Assembly: GCA_905221605.1 (NCBI GenBank)
Contig: CAJNDS010002612.1
Coordinates: 177,126-241,125 of the forward strand
DNA from: Symbiodinium natans
Lineage: Eukaryota; Sar; Dinophyceae; Suessiales; Symbiodiniaceae
Direction of reading: 5' to 3'
Length of the DNA stretch: 64,000 nt
Of the stretch, positions 32,712 through 44,600 are shown piece after piece. The notes beneath the pieces are model-generated. The model was not told the origin of the DNA and did no database searches. It was given only the letters and a program-made list of their open reading frames with translations. The translations under genes and the position numbers were made by a program. The first letter of the stretch is position 1. Every line of letters starts with the position of its first letter.

Positions 32712-33347
32712 CTACTTTTCTTGCTGTGTGAAGTTGGGCCAAGACTCGGCAACCAGGTCCACCCCTGGGTCACGGAGATACCTTTCCACCGACTCCAAAG
32801 CGTTCACGGCGTAGCTGCGCCGACTTTCGCGCTGCAGCGTGGATCTGTGCATGTCCTCCGTGCGGTCGCCACACGCTTCGGCGACGACGTGCACTTCGAA
32901 GCCCTTCAAGAACAGTCCGCACGCATTCAGGTGCACGCAGCAAGACGTCACCAGACCGCACACAAAGACGACCTTCTTTCCACGAGACGCCAGGTAGCTT
33001 GCCAGACCACTGTCTTCAGCCCCAACACCATCATAGCCGTACTTGACAAACACCTTCTCCCCATCCATGCTTTCAGCCGCTTCCTCCGGCATGGACGCGT
33101 CTGCACGTGAGTCTTTCCCAGGGTTCATTCGTAGCCAAAAGGGGTACCACGGTGACTTCTCAGGGTTGGACCCTTCCCGGAGGTGCACGACCTCAACGCC
33201 CGCCTGCCGGCACTTAGAAACCAGCTGCCCCACCCGTGCCATCATGTCAGGGAACGCGGCGGAAACGGCCGGGTTTCGGGAGTAGAAGTCTTTCTGCACG
33301 TCCACAACCACCAGCACGGCATCTCTAGCCATGGCTGGCGCTGGCAC
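32712..33347 (-). CDS. Isochorismatase-like cysteine hydrolase, single exon
   Basis: A 211-aa protein of the isochorismatase/nicotinamidase superfamily. The expected triad is visible: Asp in VVVDVQKDF near residue 18, Lys in EKVFVKYGYD near residue 100, and Cys in VTSCCVHL near residue 137, after FVCGLVTSC. The substrate is unknown; relatives hydrolyse isochorismate, nicotinamide, N-carbamoyl compounds or ureides. The start is MPAPAMARDAVLVVVD; the second Met, six codons in, is equally possible. The length is normal for the family. Unlike every other gene here it has no intron, and telomere-like repeat starts directly after the TAG stop. I infer a young retrocopy or a recent acquisition. No spliced-leader relic is visible upstream. 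Confidence 0.9.
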   Translation of the reverse strand: MPAPAMARDAVLVVVDVQKDFYSRNPAVSAAFPDMMARVGQLVSKCRQAGVEVVHLREGSNPEKSPWYPFWLRMNPGKDSRADASMPEEAAESMDGEKVFVKYGYDGVGAEDSGLASYLASRGKKVVFVCGLVTSCCVHLNACGLFLKGFEVHVVAEACGDRTEDMHRSTLQRESRRSYAVNALESVERYLRDPGVDLVAESWPNFTQQEK

Positions 33348-33429
33348 GTGTGTGGAAGCGGGCTGGGGAACAACGCGGAGCGCGGGCCCTAGAGGTCTCT
33401 TGTGGCTTGGGTTTCGGGTTAGGGTTTAG

Positions 33430-33560
33430 GGTTTAGAGTTTAGGGGTTCAGGGGTTTAGGGGTTTAGGGGTTTAGGGGTTTAGGGGTTTAGGGGTTTAGG
33501 GGTTTAGGGGTTTAGGGGTTTAGGGGTTTAGGGGTTTAGGGGTTTAGGGGTTTAGGGGCA
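33430..33560. repeat. GGGGTTTA (8-mer) array upstream of the isochorismatase-like gene
   Basis: About 15 copies of an octamer with an extra G. The inverse variant, CCCCTAAA, occupies 34300-34470. Confidence 0.95.
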
Positions 33561-33723
33561 GAAGTTCGTAGGGGCTTATAGCTTTCACAGGGCCTTAAGC
33601 TTGGTAGCCCAGTCACCATATTGGAATAAGGGTGCCTTCTTTGGGTTGGTTACGGTTGGTTGCTTTAGACGGGAACCTTGAACCAAAAAGAGGAAAAAGG
33701 TACCACTGGACCACCAAGTACCA

Positions 33724-33826
33724 TACTGAACTTGGAACCCTAGCAAAAAATTTGAATTTTGGCTTTCTTCGAAATTATAGTACCCAAAAATGTAGAGTTA
33801 TTCCCAAGTATCCCTAAGAGTAAGTT
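33724..33826 (-). repeat. Introner-like element outside the ankyrin gene
   Basis: Starts ACTGAACTTGGAACCCTAGC, contains GAAATTATAGTACCC and ends ATTCCCAAGTATCCCTAAG, nearly identical at both ends to the ankyrin-gene copies. By analogy it may mark an unassigned intron. Confidence 0.65.
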
Positions 33827-33837
33827 TCGTGCCTTGG

Positions 33838-33932
33838 TTGGGATGTTCCCCGTTATACGAACAGTCCTGAAATAGGGATTAGGGGGGGTACTAGAATCCC
33901 TACTAAGGACTGCTAGTATAAGGGGAACTTGG
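33838..33932. mobile_element. MITE-like element, family 2, truncated right end
   Basis: Begins TTGGGATGTTCCCCGTTATA with GAACAGTCCTGAAATAGGG, and ends AAGGACTGCTAGTATAAGGG. The last bases (AACTTGGG) have diverged from AACATCCCAA. Confidence 0.78.
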
Positions 33933-34589
33933 GTGTAGCAATCACTTAGTAGGTCCGTGACTTAGGGTTTAGGGCTTAGGGCTTAGGGTTTACGGGGTAG
34001 GGATCCAACCTGCAAGGCTGGAATCAGAGTTGCTGGACCTAGGATTTCTTGGGGGGCTTATTGGTGTTTGTTTGGGCATTTTGGGGGGTTTTTGGGGGGG
34101 GGCTTGGTGGGGTGTAGTAGGGCTAGGGGAGTGGGGGGAGGGGGAGGGTTTGGGGCTTCAGGGTTTCAGGGTTGAGGGGCCGGTTTGCAGGGTTGGGGGT
34201 TTCATTTGAATTGCCTAGAGCGAAACAGGGGCTCAGGGGCTTCTAGGCTTTTCGGGCCCGAAAGTCCCTAAACCCTAAACCCTAAACCCTAAACCGAAAC
34301 CCTAAACTCTAAACCCCTAAGCCCCTAAACCCCTAAACCCCTAAACCCCTAAACCCCTAAACTCTAAACCCCTAAGCCCCTAAACCCCTAAACCCGTAAA
34401 CCCCTAAACCCCTAAACCCCTAAACCCCGAAACTCTAAACCCTAAACCCCTAAACCCCTAAACCCCTAAAACCGTAAAGCCTAAACCCCGAAACCTGGGC
34501 TAGGCCCTTGGCCCTTGGGATACTCTCTATTTGCCTGTGTATAAGGACCTTCATGCAGAAACCTTCCAAGGGACACTTATAGTACTTCT

Positions 34590-34790
34590 TGTTAGGGTTT
34601 GGGGTTTAGGGTTTAGGGTTTAGGGTGTAGGGTTTAGGGTTTAGGGTTTAGGGTTTAGGGTTTAGGGTTTGGGGTTTAGGGTTTAGGGTTTAGGGTTTAG
34701 GGTTTAGGGTTTAGGGTTTAGGGTTTAGGGTTTAGGGTTTAGGGTTTAGGGTTTAGGGTTTAAGGTTTAGGGTTTAGGGTTTAGGGTTTG
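34590..34790. repeat. TTTAGGG array
   Basis: About 28 heptamers, few errors. Confidence 0.96.
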
Positions 34791-34837
34791 CACAAGTAAC
34801 CTAGCCTCGGAGCATGCAGAAGGGATCAACAAGTCAC

Positions 34838-34899
34838 GGTGCCGGGCCCCGACCTCCAAACTCAGGTCCAACTTGCGCTGCACGTCCTTCATGCGAGAC
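34838..34899 (-). CDS. Candidate exon, unidentified gene
   Basis: Acceptor CAG|GTCTC, then an open frame SRMKDVQRKLDLSLEVGAR, charged and helix-like. The donor is set at C|GTGAC. Gene unknown. Confidence 0.45.
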
Positions 34900-34934
34900 C
34901 TGGGGAGGAGGCAGAAATCCAAGGCTCAGGATGT

Positions 34935-35850
34935 ATGGGGTTTGGTGTTTAGGGTTTAGGGTTTAGGGTTTAGGGTTTAGGGTTTAGGGTTTAGGGTTTA
35001 GGGTTTAGGGTTTAGGGTATAGGGTTTAGAGCTTAGAACTTAGGGTTGATCCCAAACTAAAGCCCTAAACCACAAAGCTTCAAAGCCCTAACCCCTGAAT
35101 GCTTAAGATCCCTTAGACCCCAAACCCAACTCCTTGACCCCTTAATCCCCGAATCACAAGACTTGACACACAATGCCTCCACCAAAGCGGGTTCATGCTT
35201 GGGCTGTAGGGCTTTTCGGTTGAGGGTTGAGGGTTTCAGGTTTAGTCAGGAAAACCCTAAACCCTAAATCCTAAACCCTAAACCCTAAACCCTAACCCCT
35301 AAACCCTAAACCCTAAACCCTAATTAGCGTCTATCTGCGCTTTGCCTCTGCAGCTCAAGGAAAGAGCCTTCCGAACTTGCTGAAATCCACCAAAACCACT
35401 AAAACCTGACAAAACTCCAGTACAACCTAGAAAAGCCCATTTATGGAACCTAGACTGTGTCATCATGCCATCAATGACTGAGACGTCATCGCTATGTCAT
35501 TTTTTAATACCACAAAATTCCCGACAAAATCCCACAAAAACCACATTTTCCGGCTCCAGGTATGCAGTAAGTCCCACACAAACCCTCAAATTCCCCACTA
35601 AACCCCACAAAAACCCCACTCAAATCCCATTCCGGCTCGGTTCCAATTCAAGTTCTTTGCAAAGCAGGCTATCGAGCCAACATAAACAACATCACCTTTT
35701 CCCAACAACATCCCTGATCCCTGGTGTTTCCCACCACTCTTTAGGGAAGGAATTTGGCAGGATATCCATGGGATTAACACTGGATTAGATCGCCATGTGT
35801 CTGACTTAGTCTGACTTCAAGCAGACACTTGTTTCAAGATTTAGTGTTTA
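34935..35850. other. Telomere-like repeat then unique DNA, no gene
   Basis: TTTAGGG at 34940-35050, CCCTAAA at 35255-35325, then 35.33-35.83 kb of AT-richer unique sequence with scattered CCCCACAAAA. The open frame at 35465-35788 has no support. Confidence 0.45.
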
Positions 35851-36139
35851 GGGTTCAGGGTTTACGGTTAGGGTCTCGGTTTAGGGTTTCGGGTTAGGGT
35901 TTAGGGTTCAGGGCTATCTGGGGAGGAACTCGAGACGCTCTGAGTTTCGGCCTGTTTGGACCTTGGTGATGCATTCCATCCTTGCTTTCCCGGCGTAAAA
36001 AAAGCCCGTAAGCCCCAACCCCAAACCCTTAACCCTGGCCCTAAACCCTAAACCGAGAAAACCCCGAAACCCGTGAAAAAACCTGCAACGCCTAAGCCCC
36101 GGACCCTAAAAAAGCGCTACAGCCCAAAGCCCAAACCTT

Positions 36140-37295
36140 AAGCCCGAAAAACCTAAACCCTAAAACCCTAAACCCTAAACCCTAAAACCCTAAAACCCTA
36201 AACCCTAAAACCCTAAACCCTAAAAACCCTAAAACCCAAAAACCCTAAAACCCTAAAACCCGAAAACCCTAAACCCTAAACCCTAAAATCCTAAACCCTA
36301 AAACCCTAAAGCCCTAAAACCCGAAACCCTAAAACCCTAAAACCCTAAAACCCTAAAACCCTAAACCTTAAACCCTAAAACCCTAAAACTCTAAAACCCT
36401 AAAACCCTAAAACCCTAAACCCTAAAACCCTAAAACCCTAAAACCCTAAAACCCTAAAACCCTAAAACCCTAAAACCCTAAAACCCTAAACCCTAAACCC
36501 TAAACCCCTAAACCCTAAAACCCTAAAACCCTGAACCCTAAACCCTAAACCCTAAACCCCAAAACCCGAAAACCCTAAAACCCTAAACCCTAAACCCTAA
36601 AACCCTGAACCCCAAAACCCTAAAACCATAAAACCTTAAACCGTAAACCCTAAAACCCTAAAACCCTAAACCCTAAAACCCTAAACCCCTAAACCCCGCA
36701 AACCCTACAACCCTAAACCCTAAACCCCCAAACCCTAAAACCATAAAACCCTAAACCCTAAACCCTAAAACCCTAAACCCCAAAACCCTAAAACCATAAA
36801 ACCCTAAACCCTAAACCCTAAAAACCTAAAACCCTAAACCCTAGAACCCTAAAACCCTAAACACTAAAACCCTAAACCCCTAAAACCCTCAAACCCTAAA
36901 CCCCACAAACCCTAAACCCTAAAACCCTAAAACCCAAACCCTAAAACCCTAAAACCCTAAGCCCTAAACCCCTAAACCCTAAACCCCAAAACCCTAAAAC
37001 CCTAAAACCCTAAACCCTAAAACCTTAAAACCCTAAAACCCTAAAACCCTCAAACCCTCAAACCCTCAAACCCTCAAACCCTCGAACCCTCAAACCCTAA
37101 AACCCTAAACCCTAAACCCTAAACCCTAAAACCCTAAAACCCTAAAACCCTCAAACCCTAAAACCCTCAACCCTAAAACCCTAAAACCCTAAAACCCTCA
37201 AACCCTAAAACCCTCAAACCCTCAAACCCTCAAACCCTAAAACCCTAAAACCCTAAAACCCTAAACCCTAAACCCTAAAACCCTAAAACCCTAAA
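36140..37295. repeat. 1.15 kb CCCTAAA/CCCTAAAA mixed array
   Basis: The longest telomere-like block in the window. It mixes 7- and 8-mers with a CCCTCAAA sub-block at 37045-37240. Confidence 0.97.
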
Positions 37296-37309
37296 CGGGC
37301 TGCGGGCCC

Positions 37310-37334
37310 CATGTCGGCCAGCTCGCGCGGGGAC
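37310..37334 (-). CDS. Candidate short exon in telomere-repeat flanks
   Basis: A GC-rich island directly after the 1.15 kb CCCTAAAA array. Acceptor CAG|GTCCC gives SPRELADM in the most protein-like frame, donor ATG|GGG. Confidence 0.3.
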
Positions 37335-37394
37335 CTGCGGGCCGCGGGATCCGGTCGCTGGCATCTCAGGGGTTCGGGGTCGATGCAGTGGTTT

Positions 37395-38860
37395 CTTAGT
37401 GTTTGGGGTTCAAGGGCTTAGGGTTTAGGGGGTTTAGGGTTCAGGGTTCAGGGTTCAAGGGTTTAGGGTTTAGGGTTTAGGGTTTAGGGTTTGGTGTTTG
37501 GGGTTGAGGGTCTGGAGCTCATTTGTGCCCTTGTAGAAAGGGCTCGAATTCTGAATTCTACGACTGAGAGCTTTGGAGTTTTGGGCGTTCTGTTGTGCCT
37601 AAGGACCGTTTCAGGAAGAGTGCTACCAGGAAGGTTACCTTTTGATTTCAGGCTCATATAACTAGGGGCACTGAAGCTGATTCGATGACTCTCTAACGGG
37701 GTCGGTTCAAGCAGGCAGACACCAACAGACATCGAACTAAGCCGTCCGACAGCCTCAGTTTCTGCCGAGTCTGAACTGTGCACCTCTAACCGAAACCCAA
37801 CATCCCAAACCCTGCACCCTAAACCCTAGACCCCTAACGCCTCCAACCCCACCGCTCCTCCTTCTCTTGCCTCCAGCTAAGACCAAGCGCCAGGAAAGGG
37901 GTCAGCGAGATGCGGTCATGAACTCTACGTTTCCTAGGGGGGGGGGGGTTCGGGTTTAGGGGTTTACGGTTCAGTTGAGGGGTGACGCTTCCAGGTTGAC
38001 TTGCGGTGGAGGAGGGGCTGTGGGGTGTCCGAGTCTTTCAGTTGCGGCTCAGGCTTGAAGTAGAGTGGGTATTCTGGGTAGTTTAGACTGTGAATATTTC
38101 AATACAGCTTCCGAGCTTGCGGATTCCTCCTAGGCCTTAAACCATACAGTTGCTGGTAGGGGCTGCGTGTACCGTGCACTTTGCAATGCTAGACTCGAGC
38201 TGGAAGTGTCGAAGCGCGAGAACTCACTCAACTGCTCTATCTAGGAACCCTTGGCACTCCTTTAATGACAATAAGAATGATGACAAGTTGGGGTTTGGGG
38301 TTTAGATGCCCCAACCCTCCGAGATGCGAACAGTGTGTTGCTGACTGCGAGCCTCAACGGAACGCTGACCTAGAAGCACCACTGCCTGCACATGAACTGT
38401 AGAAGTCTCACATGCGATCATCCCCCGTTATAGGATCCCGAAAATGGGCACCCGCAATTTCTGAGATCCCCATCTTATCCGAAGGTGACCACGTCCTTTT
38501 TTGCACACCTCACAGTTGCGACAGCACACAGCGCAAGCACGTTGCAGCGACGGCCATTTGGCCAGGAGCCACAATCATCAGAAGAGTTGAGGGGGTAGTG
38601 GCTTGAGGAGTGATGCGAGCAACCATAATAGCTGTACTCCCCCTTAGAACTATGATGAGACACATGCCTAATAATTCTACGCATACCGTAGACACAGCCG
38701 CAATTTCAGTAGAAGCTTGGTCAGCAAGAAACTGCTGACTCAATGCCTGTCACAAGTGCAATGGCATGCCAAGACGAATCAGGACTCTTGGCACTCGAGT
38801 CGAAGGGACATGTTGCAGGACAAACTGCAAGCCCCGGCTATGCTTGCCCTGATAAGTACA
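37395..38860. other. Mostly unique DNA, no gene called
   Basis: Minus frames at 37484-37783 (99 codons) and 38510-38743 (hydrophobic, ELLGMCLIIVLRG) are open but carry no family motif and no acceptor fits. Confidence 0.35.
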
Positions 38861-38908
38861 GTAACCCTAAACCCTAAACCCTAAACCCTAAACCCTAAAC
38901 TTCAAACC

Positions 38909-38960
38909 ACGCCAGGTGGACCGAAGATTGTCCTGCACCAAATCCCTCCACAAACGGTCC
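38909..38960 (-). CDS. Candidate exon, unidentified gene
   Basis: Acceptor GAG|GGACC, open frame DRLWRDLVQDNLRSTWR, donor CGT|GGTTT. The frame is also open upstream (CACVNEFE). Composition is protein-like; no family is recognised. Confidence 0.4.
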
Positions 38961-39309
38961 CTCTCAAATTCGTTCACACAGGCGCAGTAAGCAAAGGGAG
39001 TGCTTTCAGTGCATCGAACGAGTGTCAGTCCCTTTCCTTGGTTGCACTGGGCATGTGAAATACTAGCTGATGGTTTGCAGGACTGCGGGGCAGTCTATGC
39101 TCCCCAAACAAAGCCCCCGTATACCAGCAGTTCCCATCCAGAGAATCCCCCAAAAGGGTTCCTACCTAACTTCACGATGCTCTCAGCCTTTGGAAGAACT
39201 GGATTGCTCTTGCTCTCAAGGGGGGGGGGGGGTTGGTTGAACTAAGTCCTCTTAATATGTAGGGTAGATGAGGTCTCCCCACCGTGGCCACTTAGAGGGT
39301 TCAGGGCCT

Positions 39310-40000
39310 GCTTCTCCTCAACCCTAAACCCTAAACCCTAAACCCTAAACCCTAAACCCTAAACCCTAAACCCTAAACCCTGAACCCTGAACCCTGAACC
39401 CTGAACCCTGAACCCTGAACCCTGAACCCTTCTCAAAGCAGCCCGGGCTTCAACAGCAGCGGATTCGAGCCAATAGGAGGGAGGGGGGGGTGATGATCGA
39501 AATCGGTCTCTATGACTGCTCAACCCCGAAACCCTAAACGGGGGCCTCTTGGACTCTTGGGATCCTGAACCCAAAACCCTTCTTTGAAGGAAAGCTTTTG
39601 ACGTTCATGGTTTAGGGTTTAGGGTTCAGGGTTCAGGGTCTGGGGTTTAAGGCTTCGGGTTTAGGGTTTAGGGTTTAGGGTTTAGGGTTTAGGGTTTAGG
39701 GTTTAGGGTTTAGGGTTTAGGGTTTAGGGTTTAGGGTTTAGGCTTTAGGCTTTAGGGTTTAGGGTTTAGGGTTTAGGGTTGAGGGTTGAGGGTTTAGGGT
39801 TTAAGGCTACCTCGAGACAAAAAAGACAAGTCTCCCGAAGAGAACAGGACCGACAGCCCAGCTGCTGCCTCCCAAGACGGCTTTGTGATCTACAGCTACG
39901 GAATTGCAATATTCGGTTTAGGGTTCAGGGTTTAGGGTTTCGGGTTTAGGGTTTAGGGCTTAGGGCTTAGGGCTTGGGGTTTAGGGTTTAGGGTTTAGGG
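39310..40000. repeat. CCCTAAA then TTTAGGG arrays
   Basis: C-type at 39318-39428 (with CCCTGAA variants), T-type at 39605-39810 and 39920-40000. The island at 39812-39915 shows an open plus frame (DGFVIYSYGIAIF) without splice support. Confidence 0.85.
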
Positions 40001-40224
40001 AATCCGCCGAGGCCTCGGGCCGAAGGTGTATTGGTAGTCAGAACAGGCACCCCCCTCCAAATCCTCTGGCCCAGGCCCAAAGCCCTTTTCGGACCACTTT
40101 TTTTGCCTCAAATGGGTACCCCCCCTAGGTGAGCAGGGTCCGCAAGCGGATGGTTCGCCAGGACCAGAGGCAGTTGCAGCCCTTCCCAGCAGGGCCCCCC
40201 CCTTTTTCACTGCCCAGAGCCCCC

Positions 40225-40395
40225 CCCACCCTTCCCCCCCCCCCCCCCCCTACCCCCCCCCCCCCCACCCCCCCCCCTACCCCCCCCCCTAACCCCCCCC
40301 CCCTACCCCCCCCCCTACCCCCCCCCTCCCACCCCCCCCCCCACCCCCCCCCCCAACCCCCCCCCTGCCCGCACTCCCCCCCCCTACCCCCCACA
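40225..40395. repeat. C-run with TA/AA interruptions
   Basis: An almost pure C tract containing CCCCCCCTACCCCCCC. AATCCGCCGAGGCCTCG occurs on both sides (about 40003 and 40662), suggesting a duplicated unit. Confidence 0.95.
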
Positions 40396-41652
40396 CAGTC
40401 CCTCCCCCAAAAGCCACATGAGCGGCTGGGCTAATGGACGCAACAAGAGGGGCTTGATGTTTGTAGGTGTCGCTATAGCACACCCAATGGTTCATAACCT
40501 AGGGGTGTCGCTTTTCAAGTGTTCCCATCGTTTTACAGGGTTTTCCCCTTGCTTAATTGAATGTGGGGGTTTTGGCGCTTGCTCACATAAGGTGTTTGTG
40601 AAAGGCTGCTCCGACGCGCTGGCTTGAGGGCCGGAGGCTCACTGGTGTGAGCACGGCCGCAAATCCGCCGAGGCCTCGCCCCCTTTCCCCCCCCCACCCC
40701 CCCCCACCCCCACCTCGCCCCCCGGTTTTCGAGGCTCAACTCCGGGGACGAAGAGTAACCGAAACCCGAAACCTTCAATCTTAGCTCCCCCCCCCCTTTC
40801 CCCTCTGCCCCCCTTCCCCCTCCACCCCTACCCCCCCTGAGGGGCCTGGCTCAACCCTACGATCAATCCAAGCCGAACCGTCTCTTGAACCCTAAACCCA
40901 AAGCCCTCAATCCTAAACTAACCCTCAACCCTAAACCCCAGACCATAAACCATAAACCCGGAACCCTAAACCCGACTTGGGCGCTGCGGAATCACCATGC
41001 TCACGCGGATGCGCTGGGCCGGGCCGAGGCGGGTCGCGTAGCGTTAAAATTAGGGTGCTAAGGAACCCTCACTGAGGGAGTGGGGATTGTGCGAGACAAG
41101 TTCTGGACCCTTGCTAGTCGTTCTGGGTCTCTCCACGAAAGAACCTTAGCTTTTGTTCTCAAAACTCGGAGCTCAAGTTTGGTATCCATTTTGGTTTTGT
41201 TGGGTAAGTGGGACTGGATCAGAATGCGGCAAGCACCTTTCTGAGAGCAGTAAAAACACATTTCGTGTTTTAGGGCCTCTCTCTCCCCCTCTCCCCCAAG
41301 AACTCAACCTCAAACCCCCACATCCCTAAGCCCTAAACCCTAACCCTCATTGTGAACCCTCCAAGTTTGCCCAGCAACCTTCTAATCAAGAGCAGGGCTT
41401 ACAACAACAAGCTAAGCCCCAAAAGGGAGTCCTACTGCGCACCCTCGAACCTTTTACGGTTTAGGGTTCAATGTTTAGGGTTTAGGGCTTAGGGGTTAGG
41501 GGTTAGGGTTTAGAGTGTAAAGTTTAGGGTTTAGGGTTTAGGGTCTAGGGTTTAGGGTTTAGGGTTTAGGGTCTAGGAAACCCTGAACCCAACAAGCCAA
41601 CATCCCTGCTCAGGCAGCCCAACCTCTATCCCTCCACGAGCCTCTCCGCTGC

Positions 41653-41664
41653 TCAGGCATCAAC
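41653..41664 (-). CDS. GAPDH: GAPDH exon 25, 12 nt (Val-Asp-Ala-stop)
   Basis: A terminal exon consisting of CAG|GTT GAT GCC TGA. The end HMSK-VDA is typical of the family, the phase fits, and it brings the protein to 337 aa. Because it is so short it is the least certain exon. Confidence 0.75.
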   Translation of the reverse strand, partial: VDA

Positions 41665-44600
41665 CTGCAAGCAACATTCTAGGGCTTAGGGTTTGGGGTT
41701 TGGGGTTTAGGGTTTAGGGTTTAGGGTTAGGGTTTAGGGTTTGGGGTTTAGGGTTTAGGGTTCCTGGCCCCCCCTCCCTTAAGAACCCTATAGCAACCGA
41801 AAGCTTCCTGTGGGATCGGGGCTTCGACCGTTTGGGGTTTAGGGCTTAGGGTTTAGGGTTGAGGGTTCAGGGTTAGGGTTTAGGGCTTAGGGGTTAGGGC
41901 TTAGGGTTCTCAAAGCGATCGGATTGTCGAGCTGAATCCAGCGACCCGAAAACACAAAAGCTCTTTAACGCCCTAAAGTAACCCCTAGCAGTAACAACCT
42001 GAAACCCAAACCCTCAACCCAAAACCCAAACAGCCCTAAACCCAAGCCAACGGCCCTAAACCCAAGCCCTACACTGCCGCCACAAACGGCCCTAACAAAA
42101 CCCTAAAACCCTAAAACCCTAAAACCCTAAAACCCTAAACCCTCAAAACCCCAAAACCCTAAAACCCTAAAACCCTAAAACCCTAAAACCCTAAAAACCT
42201 AAAACCCCAAAAAACCAAAAAAAAAAAAAAAAAAAAAAAAAACGAAACCCGAAACCCTAAACCCCTGCGAGGCCCCCCAACCCAGCCGCGCCTTGCTCAT
42301 GTGGATTGCCAGTTCCACGAGTCGATTGGAGTAGCCTCGAAATTGGGGCTCACTGTAAGGCCCTAAGAAGCCCCCGAAACATCCCGAAGCCCGATGCCCC
42401 AAACCCTAAACCCTAAACCCGAAACCCTAAACCCCAAACCCTAAACCCTAAACCCTAGCCCTAAACCCTAAACCCTACTGTAAACCCTAAAGGATTTAGG
42501 GCTTCGGGCCATTCAGGGGTTGAGGGCTTGGGGGATGAGGAATGAAGGTTTTGCGCTCGGGGGGTCTAGGAGATTTGCGGTTTCGTGATTAGGGGGTTCA
42601 AGCCGTTGCAGGTTGAGGGTTGAGGGTTTAAACCTAGGGTTTAGGGTTTAGGGCTTAGGGCTTAGGGCTTAGGGCTCGGGGGCTTGCACATCTATGGGGC
42701 TCATGGCTTTGGGGACGAGTTGCTTAGTGTGTGCGTGCGTGTCTGTGTGTGGGCCCGCATGCGCTTGCGAGTGCGTGCGCTTCTTGTTGTTTTTTTGAGG
42801 GGGATTGAGGCATTTTGGGGTGATCATAAGTATGCATATTTGTTCTCTCGCATTCTCTTGGTTCCGAACAGCAACCCTGCTTTCTCAGGCCAGTGGCCCC
42901 ACTCGTTGTCGTACCAGCTGACCAACTTCACAAAGTTCTCCTGGGCGGCACCGGCAGGACGTTTCGGATCTGTAACCCCAAAGCCCTACAAATCTATAGT
43001 TCATAAGCCGCTACATATGAGACTTACTTGGGGGTCGTCAAACATGTTTGCGAGAGGGGGTCCCTGAAACCGTACGTTCTCTCTAGGCTTCGGCCCAAAC
43101 CCTCCGCCCTGCTTTAACCTTCTCCCTTTTTGCGAAGCCGGCGCCTCGTTTCGAGGGGAGGTTTAGGGGTCTGGGGAAGGTTTTGGGGTTTCGCAAAGGA
43201 GCCTGAGCAAATCCCCTTGTCTTTCGCTCAGAAACCCCTATCGACCGACAAGATGAAATCCCCATATGCTCATGCAACTTGCCCTAAACCCTGACCCCTA
43301 AACCCCTAAACCTTAAACTCTGAACCCTCAAGCCTCAACCCTAAACTCACCCCTAAACCCTAAACCCACCCCTCTTGTGCTTGCCCTCTATCTCAGAGCT
43401 ACCCTAAACCCTAAACTCACCCCTCAACCCGAAACTCACCCCTAAACCCCAAACCCTAAACCGTAAACCCTAAACCCACAGAGAATCGGGGTTTCAGCTC
43501 ACGGCCAAGAGTCATTCAGCGAGATGCCGGCCGAGACGTCGAAGATGGAGGAGGCCTCTAGACAGCAGGCTTGTGGTGGTCTCAGGGTTTAGGGTTTAGG
43601 GTTTCGGGTTTAGGGTTTAGGGTTTAGGGTTTTGAGACTGGGCTTCTGCGGGCCTGCTACGAAGCCTTTTCTGCTTTGAGCTCAAGGCCCTTTTACTCAG
43701 GGGGCTCTGAAAGAACACAAGTTAAGAGAGCTAGTGGTATGAGATGTGACGTCGGCTGTACAAATAGGGGAGTCTATACAGGGTGGATTTCACAAGGGTT
43801 TAGGGTTTAGGGTTTAGGGTGTAGGGTGTAGGGTGCAGGGTTTAGGGTATAGAAGCTTAGGCTTTCACGGTCTTAGGGTGTTGGGGTTCAGGGGCGCCGG
43901 GTAGTAGACCTCCACCTGAAGCAGATGCTAAACCCCCGCAAACTCGTGCAGTGCCCCTGAGCAGCACTGCAGCACTTCGAGACTTACCCTTTCGGAGCCT
44001 ACCCCCTCAACCCTAACCCCTAACCCCTAAAACCTAAACCCGAAAACCCGCAAACCCTAAAACCCTAAACCCTAACCCCTAAACCCTAAACCCAAACCCC
44101 TAAACCCTAAACCCTGCCTTGCAGGTGACAAAATCCGTAGACACCACCTCCTCGTCGGTCCAGTCCTCAGCAGGTCGGCGACTCCGGCGTTTGTACCGTA
44201 GGTTTAGGCTTTAGGGTTTAGGGTTTAGGGTTTAGGGTTTAGGGTTTAGGGTTGAGGGTTCGAAGATTTGGGCTTGGGTTCTAGGCAGCATGCGCCCAAC
44301 GTGGCCTCTGGTAGAGGCCTCCATCCGCAGTCCCCCACAAGGCTCTGCGGTGAGGAAGATCTCTCTAAGGATAGATACATGGTCCCTTAGTATGGGCCCT
44401 TAGAAGGGTACCCCTTTTTTGACCCCTTACATACCTCTTAAATACCCCTTGAATACCCCAGATGTCTTTATGCGCTCCTTATACACCCCTGACATTGCCT
44501 CGTACAGACCCCTTCTTTCCCCCCCTACCCTAAACCCTAAACCCTAAATGCTAAAACCCTCAACCCTAAACCCTAAGCTCTCAAACCCTACACCCTTAAA

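Noticed and set aside
33348-33420. Relic of the dinoflagellate spliced leader upstream of the intronless gene
   Set aside because: No match to the conserved leader sequence could be found in either orientation here or elsewhere in the window.
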